This document shows, piece after piece, positions 20,955 through 32,942 of a stretch of 64,000 nucleotides of DNA. The position numbers and the translations under genes are program-made. Every line of letters begins with the position of its first letter. Positions within the stretch are counted from its first letter, which is position 1. This stretch comes from Cyprinodon diabolis (lineage: Eukaryota > Chordata > Actinopteri > Cyprinodontiformes > Cyprinodontidae), in the NCBI GenBank assembly GCA_030533445.1, contig CM060070.1, positions 37,772,501 through 37,836,500 on the forward strand, given 5' to 3'. Under the pieces are notes generated by a model. It was not told the DNA's origin. It searched no databases and was given only the letters and a program-made list of their open reading frames with translations.

Positions 20955-23329
20955 AACCCCCCAAAAGGCGCAAGTTGGTTTCCACAGTCCCTTTTATTAT
21001 TATCCCTGAAGTATATGGAGGCCTAATATATTTTATGAAATATATTAATGCAAAAGTCCCATTAAAAAATAAATGTACCATCAAATAGATGGATGTACAT
21101 TTCATTTATATTGACCTAAATAGTATATTATATATTATATTATTATAACCATTATATTAAAATTATATTATAATATACTATTATTATTAGTATATTATAA
21201 AACTCACAGTAAATAATTAAATCCTAAATTAAATTATTAAAACATATTTCAAGTGATGAATTTATGCATGTCTCTTGTACATATATTCAACAATAAGAGA
21301 TAAGAATAGGATAAATATCAATAAATATAAATACTCAACTTAAAATTTGTAAATGCATATAGAATTTAATAGTTATATGTATTTTTAGGAGTAAATATTA
21401 TTTTGGGGGTCTAAAGTTTGGAAATTCCTGCACTAGATCCATTTCATATCACTGCTAGTAAACGAGGAGAAATTGGCTCTTGCATGCTCTCACACATGTT
21501 TAATAGGCGTTCCCTCATGGGGGCAGGTACTGTACAGGGTTGTGTAAGTGTATTTATTTTTAAATTGGAGAGGGCGGATCTTTTCAAAAATTAAGGAAAA
21601 TCCTCCCCTATACCTTTAGGTTTTAAGTTTGCAACCCAATCTGGACTTTGCAGGGCTTTTTTAAATTATTTTATTTTCTGTAGACATAGACTCATTTATT
21701 TCTACTGTCTCAGTAAAACACATTTCAAGACACACACAAAGCATCTATCATACATCTCTTGTTTTCATTAATCAAAGCAAACATGCCAACGTTTCTGTTC
21801 TTCATTTTGACTGGTTACATGTCAGTAACATGTCAGCATCTGAACATATGAATCAAAGTGAGCTAGGTAGGTCCACTCTAACTGATCTGAGTAAATGTGA
21901 AAAAGCCTCCGTCACTTTTTTAGACACATTTACAAGATGGATGCTTGTTGTTCTCTTTCTTTTTTCCACACAGATAAGGAATAGTCAAGTCCGACTTTTT
22001 CAAGGTGATCGCCAATAAAGCTCCAGATGTTGTTGAAGCTGCAGTTCACTTTATGGACGAACAGTCATTTTGGCCCTTCGTTACAAAGATGATCAGTTTA
22101 CAGATGTTGTAGTTCAGAAAACAATTAGAATCCTTCTCATGTCCAGATGGGTTGTTTTGCTTTCAGTTTTCTTATCATTTATAAAACACAATTCTTGAAA
22201 CCTAAAAATAATGTTAATGCAGTATTTTGGATGTGGTGAAACTGCAGATGGGCCATTTTGATCTGTAATATCATAATTATTTTTCTTTTCTCCAGTTGTG
22301 CTACTAGCAGACCCAGCTTGTTTCCTATCTTACCCATTTCTATATAGCACGTGACTCTGCACATGCAGCACATTTCAGTAGCTGATAGTGGCATTATTTT
22401 CTGCTTGTACTATTCTGTCCTCATGTTTTTTTTGCATTTGAATTTCAGCAATTTTGCAAAGCACTTTAGACTAAATCTAAATTTGATCACCAGTTCACCT
22501 GAAGCTGTACAATAACCCTTGTTTTCAGCCATGGTGTGCTGCTCGTGGATTCATTTAATAGTAACTAACACATTTCATGTTTTGTTATGTTGAATCAATC
22601 AAGAATACTCATGCAACCTTAGAAACACTCATCAATATTTACTTTTAATTTTCTGTACTATCTTTAACTGGAATGACAGTCTGCACTTATTCTAACAGCT
22701 AGAATTGGTTACAATAAAATTAACTAATCAACACATGGTCAGTTTTCCGATCAAGGATCTAATATACAGCAAGCAAAATATCTGTTGAACATTTCAATGT
22801 TTTTTCTCAGTAATCATGCATATTTCTAATATTTTAAAATGAACTTCCCACCAGCAGTTGATCCCAAAGCAAGACATTAGATTGATTTCAGTTTTATTTT
22901 TTAGACACAGACCAGTGAATGATGTGTAAATGGTTAAGCTTGCCAGGGGTTGGTTTATTCATAAAAATTTATAAGGCAAAAATGGTGGATTCATGGGCAA
23001 AGCAATGTTTTATAGGCATTTGGGATATTGTCCAAAAGTCAGGTCAAACAGGAAAATACCAAAAGGATATCTCAATATTACTATTACAAGCAAGAGTAAC
23101 CGAGTTGTTGTACCATAAAATGTCTTTGTGGCCTTTTGCATCCTATTCTGCTGCTTCCATGTTAAATACTATACTTGCCTGACCTGTTAACTGAAGCTTA
23201 CACCCATGTCTCAATTGGTTTCTAACTGTGCAACGTTCGAATTGTTAAGTGTTGGATGAAATAGTTCTTAAAATGATCCAAGGACCTCAATTATTAAACA
23301 AAAACCTTAAGGCAAATTGTCTGCTCTCA
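20955..23329. other. AT-rich DNA, no gene recognised
   Basis: Includes a very AT-rich stretch at 21110-21400. A block at about 21560-21630 (GGAGAGGGCGGATCTTTTC...CTATACCTTTAGG) resembles 2600-2660 within the first hAT element. Open frames are under 90 codons with no domain seen. Confidence 0.5.
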
Positions 23330-23440
23330 CTCTCACCAGTGATAGCCAAATGCTATTAATAAGCTGTGGAGGGAGGCAGCAAAGGGCATAAATATGAAGA
23401 AAGTGACAATAAAAGCTGACTTGACTTGACTTGACTTGAA
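23330..23440 (+). repeat. 3' tail of a short retroposon with (TTGAC)n
   Basis: Ends GTGACAATAAAAGCTGACTTG with four TTGAC repeats. A TGACAATAAA box followed by a short pentamer tail is typical of fish non-LTR or SINE 3' ends; compare TGACAATAAAGTTGAATC at about 31900. The clade is not determined. Confidence 0.5.
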
Positions 23441-23486
23441 ATAAGCACAGATTAATACAGATAAATCTATAGTTGTTACTACTGAA

Positions 23487-24076
23487 TGTCATGATCTTGG
23501 TGCTGATGTACGGCTTGATTGTTCATTCATTCACCTGCCTAGCTCCAGCCAGTTACTCATTGCCACGCATCTGTGTCACCTGCTTCAATCTCTATCTAAC
23601 CTGCCTGCTTCCAGTCATCAGTGCCAGATTATTCAAGCCCTTTGTAAGAGTCTTCTAGTGAGTATTAGTGCTTTTTGAATGCCTGATCCTGATTCAAGGT
23701 TCTCATCTAAGCTGATGAGGGAAGGCAGGATAATCCAGAGGGTGAAGCCAAAGCCCGTACTCAGGACATTCACAGAAGTCTGGGCCAGAAGATCAGAGAT
23801 CCGAAGAGGTACCGAAGGGAAATCCAGGACGGTGTCAGGAAGCAGTTCCCGGATTGTTCAGAAGGCAGAATCCGGCAGGACTCCGAATACAGTTCAGGCA
23901 AACAGATCAGAACGGGAACAAGCAGGCTCAGAGGTATACAGGCAGAACAGGTCAGGATCGAGCATTAAGAAAACAGTAATACTCGGTAGACAGATGAATA
24001 ATGAGAAATTGGGCAGAGCTAGGCAGGTGAATGGATATGAACAATCAAGCCAGTCATCAGCGCCAAGATCATGACA
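23487..24076. mobile_element. Head-to-head LTR chimera with 58-bp inverted ends and 5-bp TSD
   Basis: The left end TGTCATGATCTTGG and right end CCAAGATCATGACA are inverted copies of the same LTR start, similar over about 58 bp. CTGAA flanks both sides (23482-23486, 24077-24081). From the left, about 200 bp resemble the first part of the LTR at 29322-30097. Read from the right on the minus strand, about 380 bp resemble the same LTR up to its CTTCACC...CATCAGCT region. Neither part reaches the LTR 3' end. The 5-bp TSD suggests one integrase-type insertion of the composite. The alternative is a DNA transposon that shares sequence with that LTR. Confidence 0.7.
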
Positions 24077-24298
24077 CTGAATCTGGCTTGTTATTGCTGT
24101 AGGCTCTTCAAGGAAATACGTTTTGGCCAAAGTGACATGTATCTTCTCAGACATCCCAAGTCTCCCTGAAGTTGAGACCTGGGATGGGGGTGGGGGGTGT
24201 TCGGGAGGTTTAATAAGCATCTGCCTGAAATTAGTTTGTTGGAATTCTGGATGTCTGTTAAGAGGACCTTTTAATCTCATATATATTTTGTTATTTTG

Positions 24299-24400
24299 TG
24301 GCAAGGTACGTTTATTTGCAATTCAGTACAAAGACAATTCAAAGTGCTTTACAGGAATTAAGCACTGAAATAGAAGGAAAAAGCAAAATAAAAGCATGTA
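24299..24400. repeat. Fish interspersed repeat, short copy
   Basis: GCAAGGTACGTTTATTTGCA...CAAAGTGCTTTACAGG matches the start of the repeat at 4102-4560. Confidence 0.5.
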
Positions 24401-24630
24401 GAGAGGCAGACTTTCACTTCCAGTCACATGGAGTAAGCAGCCAAAAGGCCAGCTCTGCCCAAATGTAGTCATAATAAATCTCTCCTGACCAGATAAATAA
24501 AATTGAAGACTGTCACAACTTCACCTGAATTATATTAACTTCAAGGATGGGAACAGTACACTTAAACAGTACACTTAAACCTCCAGGTGTGTGAGACTCA
24601 ACCTGGAGGAGAGAAAGGCGAACCAGCTAA

Positions 24631-25539
24631 AGCCGGGCATACACTGTGCGATCTTTTCAGTCGTTGCACACAGCTACTGCTCACACTGTAAGATTAAACC
24701 GCAGGGTTTGGTTTTACACTGTGAGTTCACAGCTCACGTTTTATGTTCTGCCTGATGCTCTCATGCGATCTACCTGCTCACACTGTACGAAAAAGCACGT
24801 CATACTCTGCAGTGAGATGGAGCTGCTCTGATTCGTCTATCTGGAAGCCAAACAAATAGAAAGGGAAAATTAAGCTCACCAGAGTGAAATGCGCTGCCTT
24901 GGCAATTTGTGCAATTTTGTGCTGAAAGCCCTAAAAAGAAACAGTTACGACGTATTTGGAAAAAAGACATGGCTGAGCAAACGTGGCTACTACGGTCTGT
25001 CAATTTTACAGATAGAACTCCATTTTACTCATTGCATCCCTGCCAAGCTGCTGTGTTTACAGAAGAATCCGTGTTTGCGCACTGAGCAATTTGCCCACGA
25101 TCGAGAGGTGCACTGTAAAAATTGGAAATCTAAGTAAGTAATTTTTTCTTAAAATAAGTGCATTTTTTTCTCCAATTGAGGACAAAGTGAGACACTTTGC
25201 CAATGGAACAAGACAATTTACATTTAAAATAAGAAAAAACTATTGCATTGTCTTATTTCAAGTTCATAGAATCTAAGTATCTTATTTTAAGAGTAAATAT
25301 ACTAATTTAATTGGCAAATCATCGTATTTACCTACTCAAATTAAGGGTAAATACACTTAATTTAAGAAATTTGTACTTATTTCTTGATCGTTTTTGCAGT
25401 GTGATCATGAGAGTCTGATAGCCCCTCGTAAACCCCTGCACACTACACGACGCAGGATAAAGGCTGAAAGTCGGCCCGATCGAAAGATTCTCACACGATT
25501 GGAAAATCGCCTCGAAAATCGCACAGTGTTCGCCCGGCT
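24631..25539. mobile_element. PIF/Harbinger-type MITE with TAA TSD
   Basis: The ends AGCCGGGCATACACTGTGCG and the complement of CGCACAGTGTTCGCCCGGCT form TIRs of about 25 bp with two mismatches, flanked by TAA on both sides (24628-24630, 25540-25542). A 3-bp TWA target and these TIRs fit PIF/Harbinger. The interior lacks transposase or a Myb-like protein, and itself contains another MITE at 25111-25401. It interrupts an L1 ORF1-like sequence. Confidence 0.8.
25111..25401. mobile_element. Small MITE nested in the Harbinger element
   Basis: A 291-bp AT-rich block with ends CACTGTAAAAA and TTTTTGCAGTG, and internal repeats of TTAAAATAAG and ATTTAAG type. The TSD is not clear (possibly TG), so the superfamily is open. 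Confidence 0.55.
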
Positions 25540-25542
25540 TAA

Positions 25543-25881
25543 CACTACCAAAGAGCAAACAGAAGATTACGTTGTCACTGGGCACTTTATGCACTGAACT
25601 GAGAACAGAATTTAAAGCCCACAGGGATACCATGCATGCTGTCATCAAATCAAAGAAGGCAAGGCAATATTTGATGATATCTCATCCCTTTGGGATACCA
25701 CAAAGGCAGACATTAAAACTATTTGGGATGAGCTAACCAAGAAAGCTAAGAAGCTATTCTCAGTGCAAGCAGAAGTGGCCAATACACAGGCTTGCATGGA
25801 ACAATCACTCAGCAACACCTCTGACAGATCAAGGCTCTCGGGAGCTCATAGCACACTCTCAGCGTATAACAAAAAATTACA
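25543..25881 (+). pseudogene. L1-type ORF1 fragment (coiled-coil part)
   Basis: The plus strand translates, across a few frame changes, as LPKSKQKITLSLGTLCTELR, then a helical segment with WDELTKKAKKLFSVQAEVA and LSAYNKKLQEKVIDK, and a stop near 25900. The charge pattern, the coiled-coil heptads and the final LQEKVxD motif resemble fish L1 ORF1 proteins. The Harbinger-type element sits just upstream, splitting it from possible 5' sequence at about 24480-24627. Confidence 0.5.
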
Positions 25882-25884
25882 AGA

Positions 25885-26524
25885 GAAAGTGATCGACAAG
25901 TAGGAAAGTTCAAAACATTTATTAAAAAAACAAACTGAAGTAGAAAAAAACAAAAGCGTGAAGCTGCGGAGAGTGTCTCTGACTTAGCAGCCTCAGTGAG
26001 CAGGTAGGGATCTGATTCAGGTCAGGGATACAGGAACGGTTCTGGAATCCAGGAGTCCTCAGCCAGATCAGGGGTTCCAATCCACACAGGAACAGACAGA
26101 TCCAGGTTTCTAGGAATCCATAGAGCATGAAGGCAGGTTCAGAGTTCCGTGCATCGAGCAACCAGCTCAGACAGAAACACACAGATGCAGACAGGCAGAA
26201 TCTAGCAGGAGTCCAAACATGGTTTAGGTGAACAGATGAGACGGGGACAGACAGGCTCAGTGGTTGAGAGTGAGAGAATCAGGAAATCAGAAACCAATAA
26301 GGAAACGCTGAAACGCTCTCACCACTGACTAGTGAATAAACTCGTGAAAAATCTCACTGAAACGGGGATCTGAACCTTGAACAAACTCAAACTGACGAAA
26401 CGATGATCTGGCCCCGATAGCTGGGCTGAGCCCGAATATAAAGCAGAACGCGCAGGTGGATGAGATCATTGATAATTAGGAGCCGGGGAACAATTAAGGC
26501 CAGCTATCAGGACAGATCATGACA
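25885..26524 (-). repeat. LTR of a gypsy-like element, minus orientation
   Basis: Read on the minus strand: start TGTCATGATCTGTCCTGATA, TATA-like CTTTATATTCGGGC, and a poly(A) signal AATAAATGTTTTGAAC near the end. It resembles the fragment at 2248-2459. The 3' boundary near 25885 and the TSD could not be fixed, so this could be a solo LTR with eroded ends. Confidence 0.6.
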
Positions 26525-27659
26525 ATGAAAACAGATAACATAGTCTCAATTCAGAAATTAATTAACTGTTACTATGAAAAAGAACCGACCTGAACTTAAC
26601 ATAACTATGCTGTTTGTAGCCAAATATCCATGAAGAAAAATCCATTTTCTAGTCTTTTTAAAACAGTATTCAATATTCATATTTTCCTGAAATGCTACAA
26701 AAATAAAGGGCATGACAGAAGGATTACAAAAAATGTATTGTCACAAATTTACATGGGAGTACAAGCATGTGCATATTTAATTTACTTTCATTGTAGTAGG
26801 GTTATTAGCAGGGGTAGACACCTTTACAAAATTATATAAATGTCCATTAACCTTTGTTAGCCACTCTATTTGTTATATTTATTAATGCTTACAAAAAATT
26901 GACTATGAATATATTCCACACTTAGACTTTGGCAAACTTTATGGTCATCTTGTACACAGATTGTATACAAGAGGACATTTCAATGCATACAGCTTTTCAA
27001 CAATGAATGATCAGCTTATAACAGTGAACAGAACATTACCATTCATAAAGTGCAGCAGCGATCAATATTTCGTCTTTCCAGTAAATCTATTTTACAGTAT
27101 TTGAGTAAATTATGAGTCATTTTTTGGATAACATTGCATAGAGGGTTCCACCATGGTCAAATGTACAAGCAGCTGAGTTAACAGAGAGCATTTTATAATG
27201 ATCATCAGAGACAAGTTGAATTATGAAGACTTCCAGAAGATTTCAATTCAGAGTATGTGCTTCCCTCCAAAACCTACTTAGGGAAAAATTTGGGTAAAAA
27301 TGACCAGAAAATGTAAAGGCGGTTTAAAACACAGGCTAAAAGATCCTGAGAGCATTGCTTTCGAAACAAACATCAGAATTGTTGCCACTGAGGCATAAAT
27401 ATGTTGGGTTGCCATGACATTTTCTTGAGGAGGATGGGTTAAGGAAGTCCCACTGCCAGACAAAGCAGAAAGGTACACAGCTGCAGATATCCCATAGTCG
27501 CTTGACAATTTTAGAAAGTTTGACATTCAACCAGAGAAAGGCTTAACTTGGTAGTGCAGAGTGCTGTGAAGAGCAAACAGACTGTCTCTTAAAATTAAAC
27601 CTCTGTCTTGAAACTGAAAGGGAATTGGAACATATAAATTAGATTTATAATATATATGC
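26525..27659. other. AT-rich DNA, no gene recognised
   Basis: Short frames only; overlapping minus frames of 64-82 codons near 27300-27530 have no domain. Confidence 0.5.
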
Positions 27660-28212
27660 ATTTATATAGCCTTGTGAGACCATCCTGATCTCGCAAGCTT
27701 TCAAGGTTTCACTCGCAGATCAGTCTGGAGACTCTCCGTTAAAGTGAATTTGGAGCCGTTCACCAAACGAACGTCCAATCAGCGTTGGCTTTGAGGCGGG
27801 TTGAGGTGTGACGCAACGAGAAGTGCGACAGTTCAGTCTAAAGAACATGGTGGCTTCAGCCGATGAAACTAGTGTTAGCGTGGCTATCGAGCAAGTTTTA
27901 TCGGAATTACAGAGTATTTCTTCACTGAAAGAAGAGCAAAACACTGCTCTGGAGGCTTTTCTCAGAGGAAAAGATGGTTTTGCTCTTCTCCTGACTGGTT
28001 TCGGCAAGAGTAGCCTGGCTTGTGGTTGTGTTTTCGTCGTCGTTCTGTTAGTACGTCATATGCTTCGTTGATCTGATTGGTTTATTTGGCCCGTCTATCA
28101 CCAACATAGACCAATCAGCTAACCAGTATTTTCGCCCCTTCCCAAAATTACTTCAACGGAAGGTTTCCAGATGGATATGCGGAGCAAATCCATCTGGCGG
28201 AGTCAGGTTAGC
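27660..28212 (+). mobile_element. Non-autonomous DNA element carrying a helicase-like ORF
   Basis: The ends are diverged inverted repeats: CAGTCTGGAGACTCTCCGTT near 27721-27740 pairs with AACGGAAGGTTTCCAGATGG near 28154-28173, and similarity continues outward. Between them sits a short ORF resembling a RecQ-type helicase start. I recall similar helicase-bearing repeats in fish genomes, but I cannot name the family. The exact boundaries and TSD are not determined. Confidence 0.5.
27847..28071 (+). pseudogene. RecQ-like helicase N-terminal fragment (75 codons)
   Basis: The frame begins MVASADETSVSVAIEQVLSE, then SSLKEEQNTALEAFLRGKDG and LLLTGFGKSSLACG. TGFGKS fits the Walker A (motif I) position of a RecQ-like helicase, where the usual form is PTGFGKSL or PTGGGKS. 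The frame ends 22 residues later, so motifs Ia-VI are absent. It is either a captured, truncated host helicase exon or a decayed element-encoded helicase. No ATPase function is possible from this fragment. Confidence 0.6.
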
Positions 28213-29321
28213 ATTTATAGGCATATATAAATAAAAACAAGTGTATAATTAAGTATGTCTCAATTTGAATTACTTTCTTAGTTTTAAAACATCGACATTC
28301 TTTTTTGCATCATTTTTTGTTGTAGAAAAAAAAACCTCAGACATAAACTGAATGGGATGCTCGAGCCTTTTTGCATTTTATACATATTTTTTGTAAGTAA
28401 AAAGGGAATTGAATTGCTTCTTTCTTGTATTTTCTTTATTAGAAACTAAAGAGCAAAATAAAATAAATAAAAATGTAAGACCCATAATATAAGACGCTTT
28501 AAGATAATATAGAAATGCTTTGTTTTTTTTTATAATATAGAATTTTTGGGATTTGTCATAAACATCGTAAAGGAAAAACAAATCAAGTGAGGAATGTAAC
28601 AAACGTCTTTACAGTAGGTTGTTATCTGAGCATTCCTTGACTACTTTATAATCAAAATTCAAAGCACACGTATTTGCTCATTAACCATAATTACTTAACT
28701 TTAAAATTAAAAATTAAAATTAAAGTCAATTTAGTAAGGACAATTGTTTTTTTTCCATTTTACCAACTCTCAGAGCTACTGCTGCCTAAGCTCTATTATT
28801 TGTCACATCAACCCAGATTGTGATAGTAGCAGAACTTTATAGCTACGATGCTCAGGCTAAGGGAGATAATCATTTTTAAACTCATCACCACCAAAATGGC
28901 AACATGCTTTTCTTTAATTAAACATACCAGCGTGCACTTCTTGAACTCTTGGGAGAAACTTTGTTCAATTAGTTTTCTCATTAAATACCAGTCAGACTCT
29001 GCATGCTTTGTACACAGCCTCTCACTTATTGCTGTTGTTCTTCACCTCCGTTAATAAATGCACGATGGAGTCGCTGGAACATCCAGGAACATGCAAAAAC
29101 ACACATCCTTCTTTACAGACATAGTGAGGACCATGCATTGTCTTCCATTCAAGTGTGGACTTTACATTAAAGTTCTTATTTTACTGGTGAAATACAAAAA
29201 ATCTCTTCTCGCTCAGCTACAAGTAAAAAAGCTTCACACACATGTTTATATCTCTTTACAATAAGTTTCCATTGACTATTTATTTTCCAATAATCTCTAT
29301 GAGCTTACTCTAACCCTAAAC
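28213..29321. other. AT-rich DNA, no gene recognised
   Basis: Short frames only. I see no repeat shared with the rest of the window. Confidence 0.5.
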
Positions 29322-30097
29322 TGTAAAGAACTGGGCATTGATGACTGGGTTAATGGTTCATTCCTTTCACCTGTCTAGCCCCGCCCCATTTTCCACCACT
29401 GCTCATCTGAGTTACCTGCTCTAGTTTTTATTTAAACTGCTTGCTACCAGTTATCAGTGCCAGATTATTCGAGCATTCTGTGAGAGTTCTCTAGCCTACC
29501 TTGTTTGTTGTTCTGATCGCCCAATCATGACCAGTTCTACCTAAGGACCTTTGAGCCTGCTTTTTCCTGTTGGTGTTCTGTTTGCCTGATCCTGACCCGT
29601 TTTGTCTTCAGATCTTTGAGCCTGCCTGTACCTGTTCTGATCTGTTTGCCTGACCTGTCTTTAGACTCTCGCTGGTTTCAGCTGGTGGACTGAACCTGGA
29701 TCTGTCTCCTGACTTCGACTTGGATTTCCCTCCGGTACTACTTCAGATCTCTGAACTTCTGGCCTGGACTCCTGTTTTCCTCTTCGACACGGGCTTTGAC
29801 ATCACCTTTTGGAAACTAATGCCTTCCTTCATCAGCTCGGATATGCTCATCAGCCTGCTTCTTCTAGGCACAGTCTGAACTCTAAAACCAGGTTAGTGAC
29901 TCACACGCTCGTAATCGTCCTCCACCAGATTAACGTGGTCACAAATCTGAGTGTTCCCTACACAGAGATTCTGGCCTTTGACACCCTAGCCGCTGGGTGT
30001 AAATTAATAAACGCTGGGTGTACATTAATAAACGCTTTTGTGAAACACATCTATCTGTCTGTTTTGAATTCTGGGTCCACAGTTCTGAGCCTTGACA
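29322..30097 (+). repeat. LTR of a gypsy-like element, plus orientation
   Basis: The start TGTAAAGAACTGGGC aligns with the TGTCATGATCTTGG start of 23487. It continues in parallel with both arms of that chimera, then has AATAAACGC poly(A) signals with a 20-bp local duplication (about 29990-30030) and ends CTGAGCCTTGACA. The flanks TAAAC and AAAGC do not match, so it is an old or rearranged solo LTR. Confidence 0.6.
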
Positions 30098-30351
30098 AAA
30101 GCACTTGTTTGACCATGTCTGTCTAAATATGCTGTAATTTTCCTATTAACTTAGGAATTACCATCAGCGATACATTAAAACTCATAATTACTTAAGAAGT
30201 TTTATCTCCATTTTTAGATTTTTTTATCACATGAAGATCACCATTTTTCCCCCTGCACAACGCATGATGAGTTGATGACTCAGTTTGGTCTTACTGGACT
30301 GGAACCTACGAAGTAAACACACGAAGGCTAACATTACCTGAGATGTTTTTT

Positions 30352-30990
30352 TCAGAATCAGAATTACTTTATTAATCCCTTTCTGGAAATTGTTTTCTTG
30401 CAGCACAAACATTTACAGAAGAGAAAAAAAATAAGACTGGGAGTACTAAAAAGATAAGGATAGGAACAAAATGAGACAAGGATCACAGTGTATTCAATCA
30501 ACATGATTTACAATTTAAATCGCTGCTCAGTACCAAATTACAATTATTGCACATAGTGAAGTAATGAAATAAATATAGTAGATAAGTAATGAAATGAAAT
30601 GACTTTCAGAGAGATGAATTATACAGTTTGTTAGCCACAGGCAGTAGTGACTTCCTGTGTTACTCTGTGGTGCAGCGTGATGAAATGAGTCTCTGACCGA
30701 AGGTGACCAGAACATCATAAAGAAGATGCTCAGAATTGTCCAGCATTGATATTATCCCGGCCAACAACATTCTCCTTTCTGACACTGCTGTCAGGGAATC
30801 AAGCTCCTGTCCAACAGCATGACTGGCCTGTTGCGAGCTTCTCCCACAGCTGGCAACAACATAATGGATGCACTGGCCACCGTAGACTCATAAAACATCC
30901 GCAGCATTGTCCGGCAGATGTTGAAGGACCTAAGCTGCCTAAGAAAATAGAGACAAACTGGGCCTTGCTGTAAAGGGCATTTGTGTTTTA
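30352..30990. repeat. Fish interspersed repeat (AATCAGAATTACTTTATTAATCCC type)
   Basis: The first 120 bp match 1879-2030. The remainder (ACTTCCTGTGTTACTCTGTG..., TGACTGGCCTGTTGCGAGCT) looks like the decayed 3' region of a non-LTR element that I cannot place in a clade. Short frames on both strands have no domain. Confidence 0.5.
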
Positions 30991-31639
30991 AGTCCAGTCC
31001 ATTATTATTATGTTTATTCACATATAGCCTTTGGACCTAAACAGGTTCCAATCCAATAAAACTGAGTTGAGCAGAAGAATCCGAGGAGGTGTGGAGGTTT
31101 TAATATGTAAATCAGAATGGTTGGTAATGTACTAAGCTGAAACCATACAGAAAAAGTACAGAAATCTCCCATTTAGAAATATAACTTCAGCCAAATGTCA
31201 AAAAACACTTCTGCAGAACTGAATCTTGTGGTAGTAATAATGTCAAAGGAGTGCAATGTATCTTTAAGCGAAAAGTTTATCTCTATAGCTTATGCTTATG
31301 TACTTGACTCTCTCATACTTTAATGAGAGACTTTAATGACTTTAATTTTTCTCTCATAGACAAATCAAAACTACTGTAAAAGAGCTATTGCTGGAACTTC
31401 TTATGCTTCTAAAGAGTTTACATCTGGCTAAGAGCTGACCCCTTTAGCTGCTTTTTTCTTTCTGAAGTCAAAAAAGTATCTACTTCTGTGTTTGACTCTT
31501 GATTGTCTTTATAGCAAAGTAAGTCCTCCTTGACTATTGCTTCCATTGTTTTATCTGACCCTAACATTATCTGATAACCATTCCCTCTTTCAGACACAGT
31601 AGAACCCTGGATCTCCCATCTTTGTCTTCTACTTCAACC
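30991..31639. other. No gene recognised
   Basis: AT-rich sequence with short frames; nothing supportable. Confidence 0.5.
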
Positions 31640-31925
31640 GCTGACTGTTACTACAATAACAGCTTTTTAAATGCATCTCACACTACTTACCTGTTTACAT
31701 ATACATTTGCAATATCGTACTTTAACTGTAATATGCAATTACCTTCAATTACACTTTAAATCGGAAAGCTTCTGTCCAAGTTTTAGTTTTATTGATTCTT
31801 TTTATAGAAATAGCATTGTATATCCTGCACTTGCTTCTATTGCACTTCTGGTTAAACCTAAACCGCATTTCACTGCTTTGTACCAGTACCTGTGCAATGA
31901 CAATAAAGTTGAATCTAATCTACAG
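31640..31925 (+). repeat. Non-LTR retrotransposon 3' UTR fragment
   Basis: Ends TGTGCAATGACAATAAAGTT followed by GAATCTAATCTA, the TGACAATAAA plus short-repeat tail common to a fish LINE 3' UTR. No protein remains. Confidence 0.5.
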
Positions 31926-32234
31926 TAATATACTTTTGAAGTAACCCCCCTTTCCTTTTACAACATGTGACCTGCATATTATTCGGCATGCAATCCTTTA
32001 TACTGTGCATGCAAGTCATAACCCTGGAAAGGAAGGACATAAACCTCCAAAAGAACTGTCATGTTTTGATGCAGTGTCCTTATTTACATTGTATTTATAT
32101 TTATGTTCCGCTTCAGTTGTCCTATTCCTTACACTCTGATGTGTAGCAACAGATGTTGTAATGACCCATCTTCTATTTAAACTTCCGGGTTTCTTCCCCT
32201 CTTGTACTTGCCCCCAGTTTTGACTAGCCCTTTC

Positions 32235-32942
32235 TGTTGGGATCTGGAGCTGTACCACCTTCCTCCAGCAGAGTGCTGGTCTCCTGGAGCTGGAGTCTTC
32301 CAGCACACCTGTGACGCATCTACTCATCAGGAGACCTCCCCTTTATAACCAGCTGCCAGACCTTGCTTCGACGCCGCAGTGTTGACCTTAGTTTAGTTAG
32401 CGACCTGAGCCTTCGAAACTGATAAGAATCTTAGTTGTCTCTAGAGAGAAATCTGATTCTAATTCTCTTCTGTTTTTGTCTCTCAGGAAACCTGTCTCTA
32501 GCCTGAAGCTCTGGATGAGCTTAACCTGCCAATCTGCCCTGGTGAGCCAAACCTGAAGATTCCTATGTGGATTCTCCTGCTGCTCTTAGTGAAGAGCTGA
32601 AACTCTAATCAAGGTCTGCCATTCAAAGTGAGAAGCTAGACGCTGCAGCTGCTCGTGTACTCTGCTGAACAAACAGTCTTTGGACCCAACGGTTCCTCCT
32701 CTCTCAAAGAGAAGCCCGGATTCAGTCAAGGTAGAATTCTGAATTATCTAAGGACTCATGCTCATCTGCCTGCCTTTCTAATCAAACTATCATCTCTGCA
32801 GACTTCAGTGAACCAGCCCGGACCAGTTCAACATCCTGTACTTAACTTGTATTATTGCACATTCAATAAACTCTGTTAAACCTTTTACCCAGCCTCCGTT
32901 GTGTTCTGCATGTGGGCTAAGCAACTAAAACCCATCATGACA
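32235..32942 (+). mobile_element. Solo LTR, sushi-type, perfect TSD
   Basis: A 708-bp LTR starting TGTTGGGATCTGGAGC and ending ATCATGACA, flanked by CTTTC on both sides (32230-32234, 32943-32947). Its first 150 bp and its end are clearly related to the LTRs of the gypsy element at 5343-12731. A TTATAA box (32343-32348) lies 30 bp before GCCGCAGTGTT (32373-32383), the equivalent of the self-priming start. The LTR ends in the ATGACA that supplies the gag ATG in full elements. It formed by LTR-LTR recombination. Confidence 0.92.

Noticed and set aside
24889..25137. An 82-codon frame in the Harbinger-type element as a transposase or Myb-like protein
   Set aside because: It contains no DDE or Myb residues and is cut by the nested MITE.
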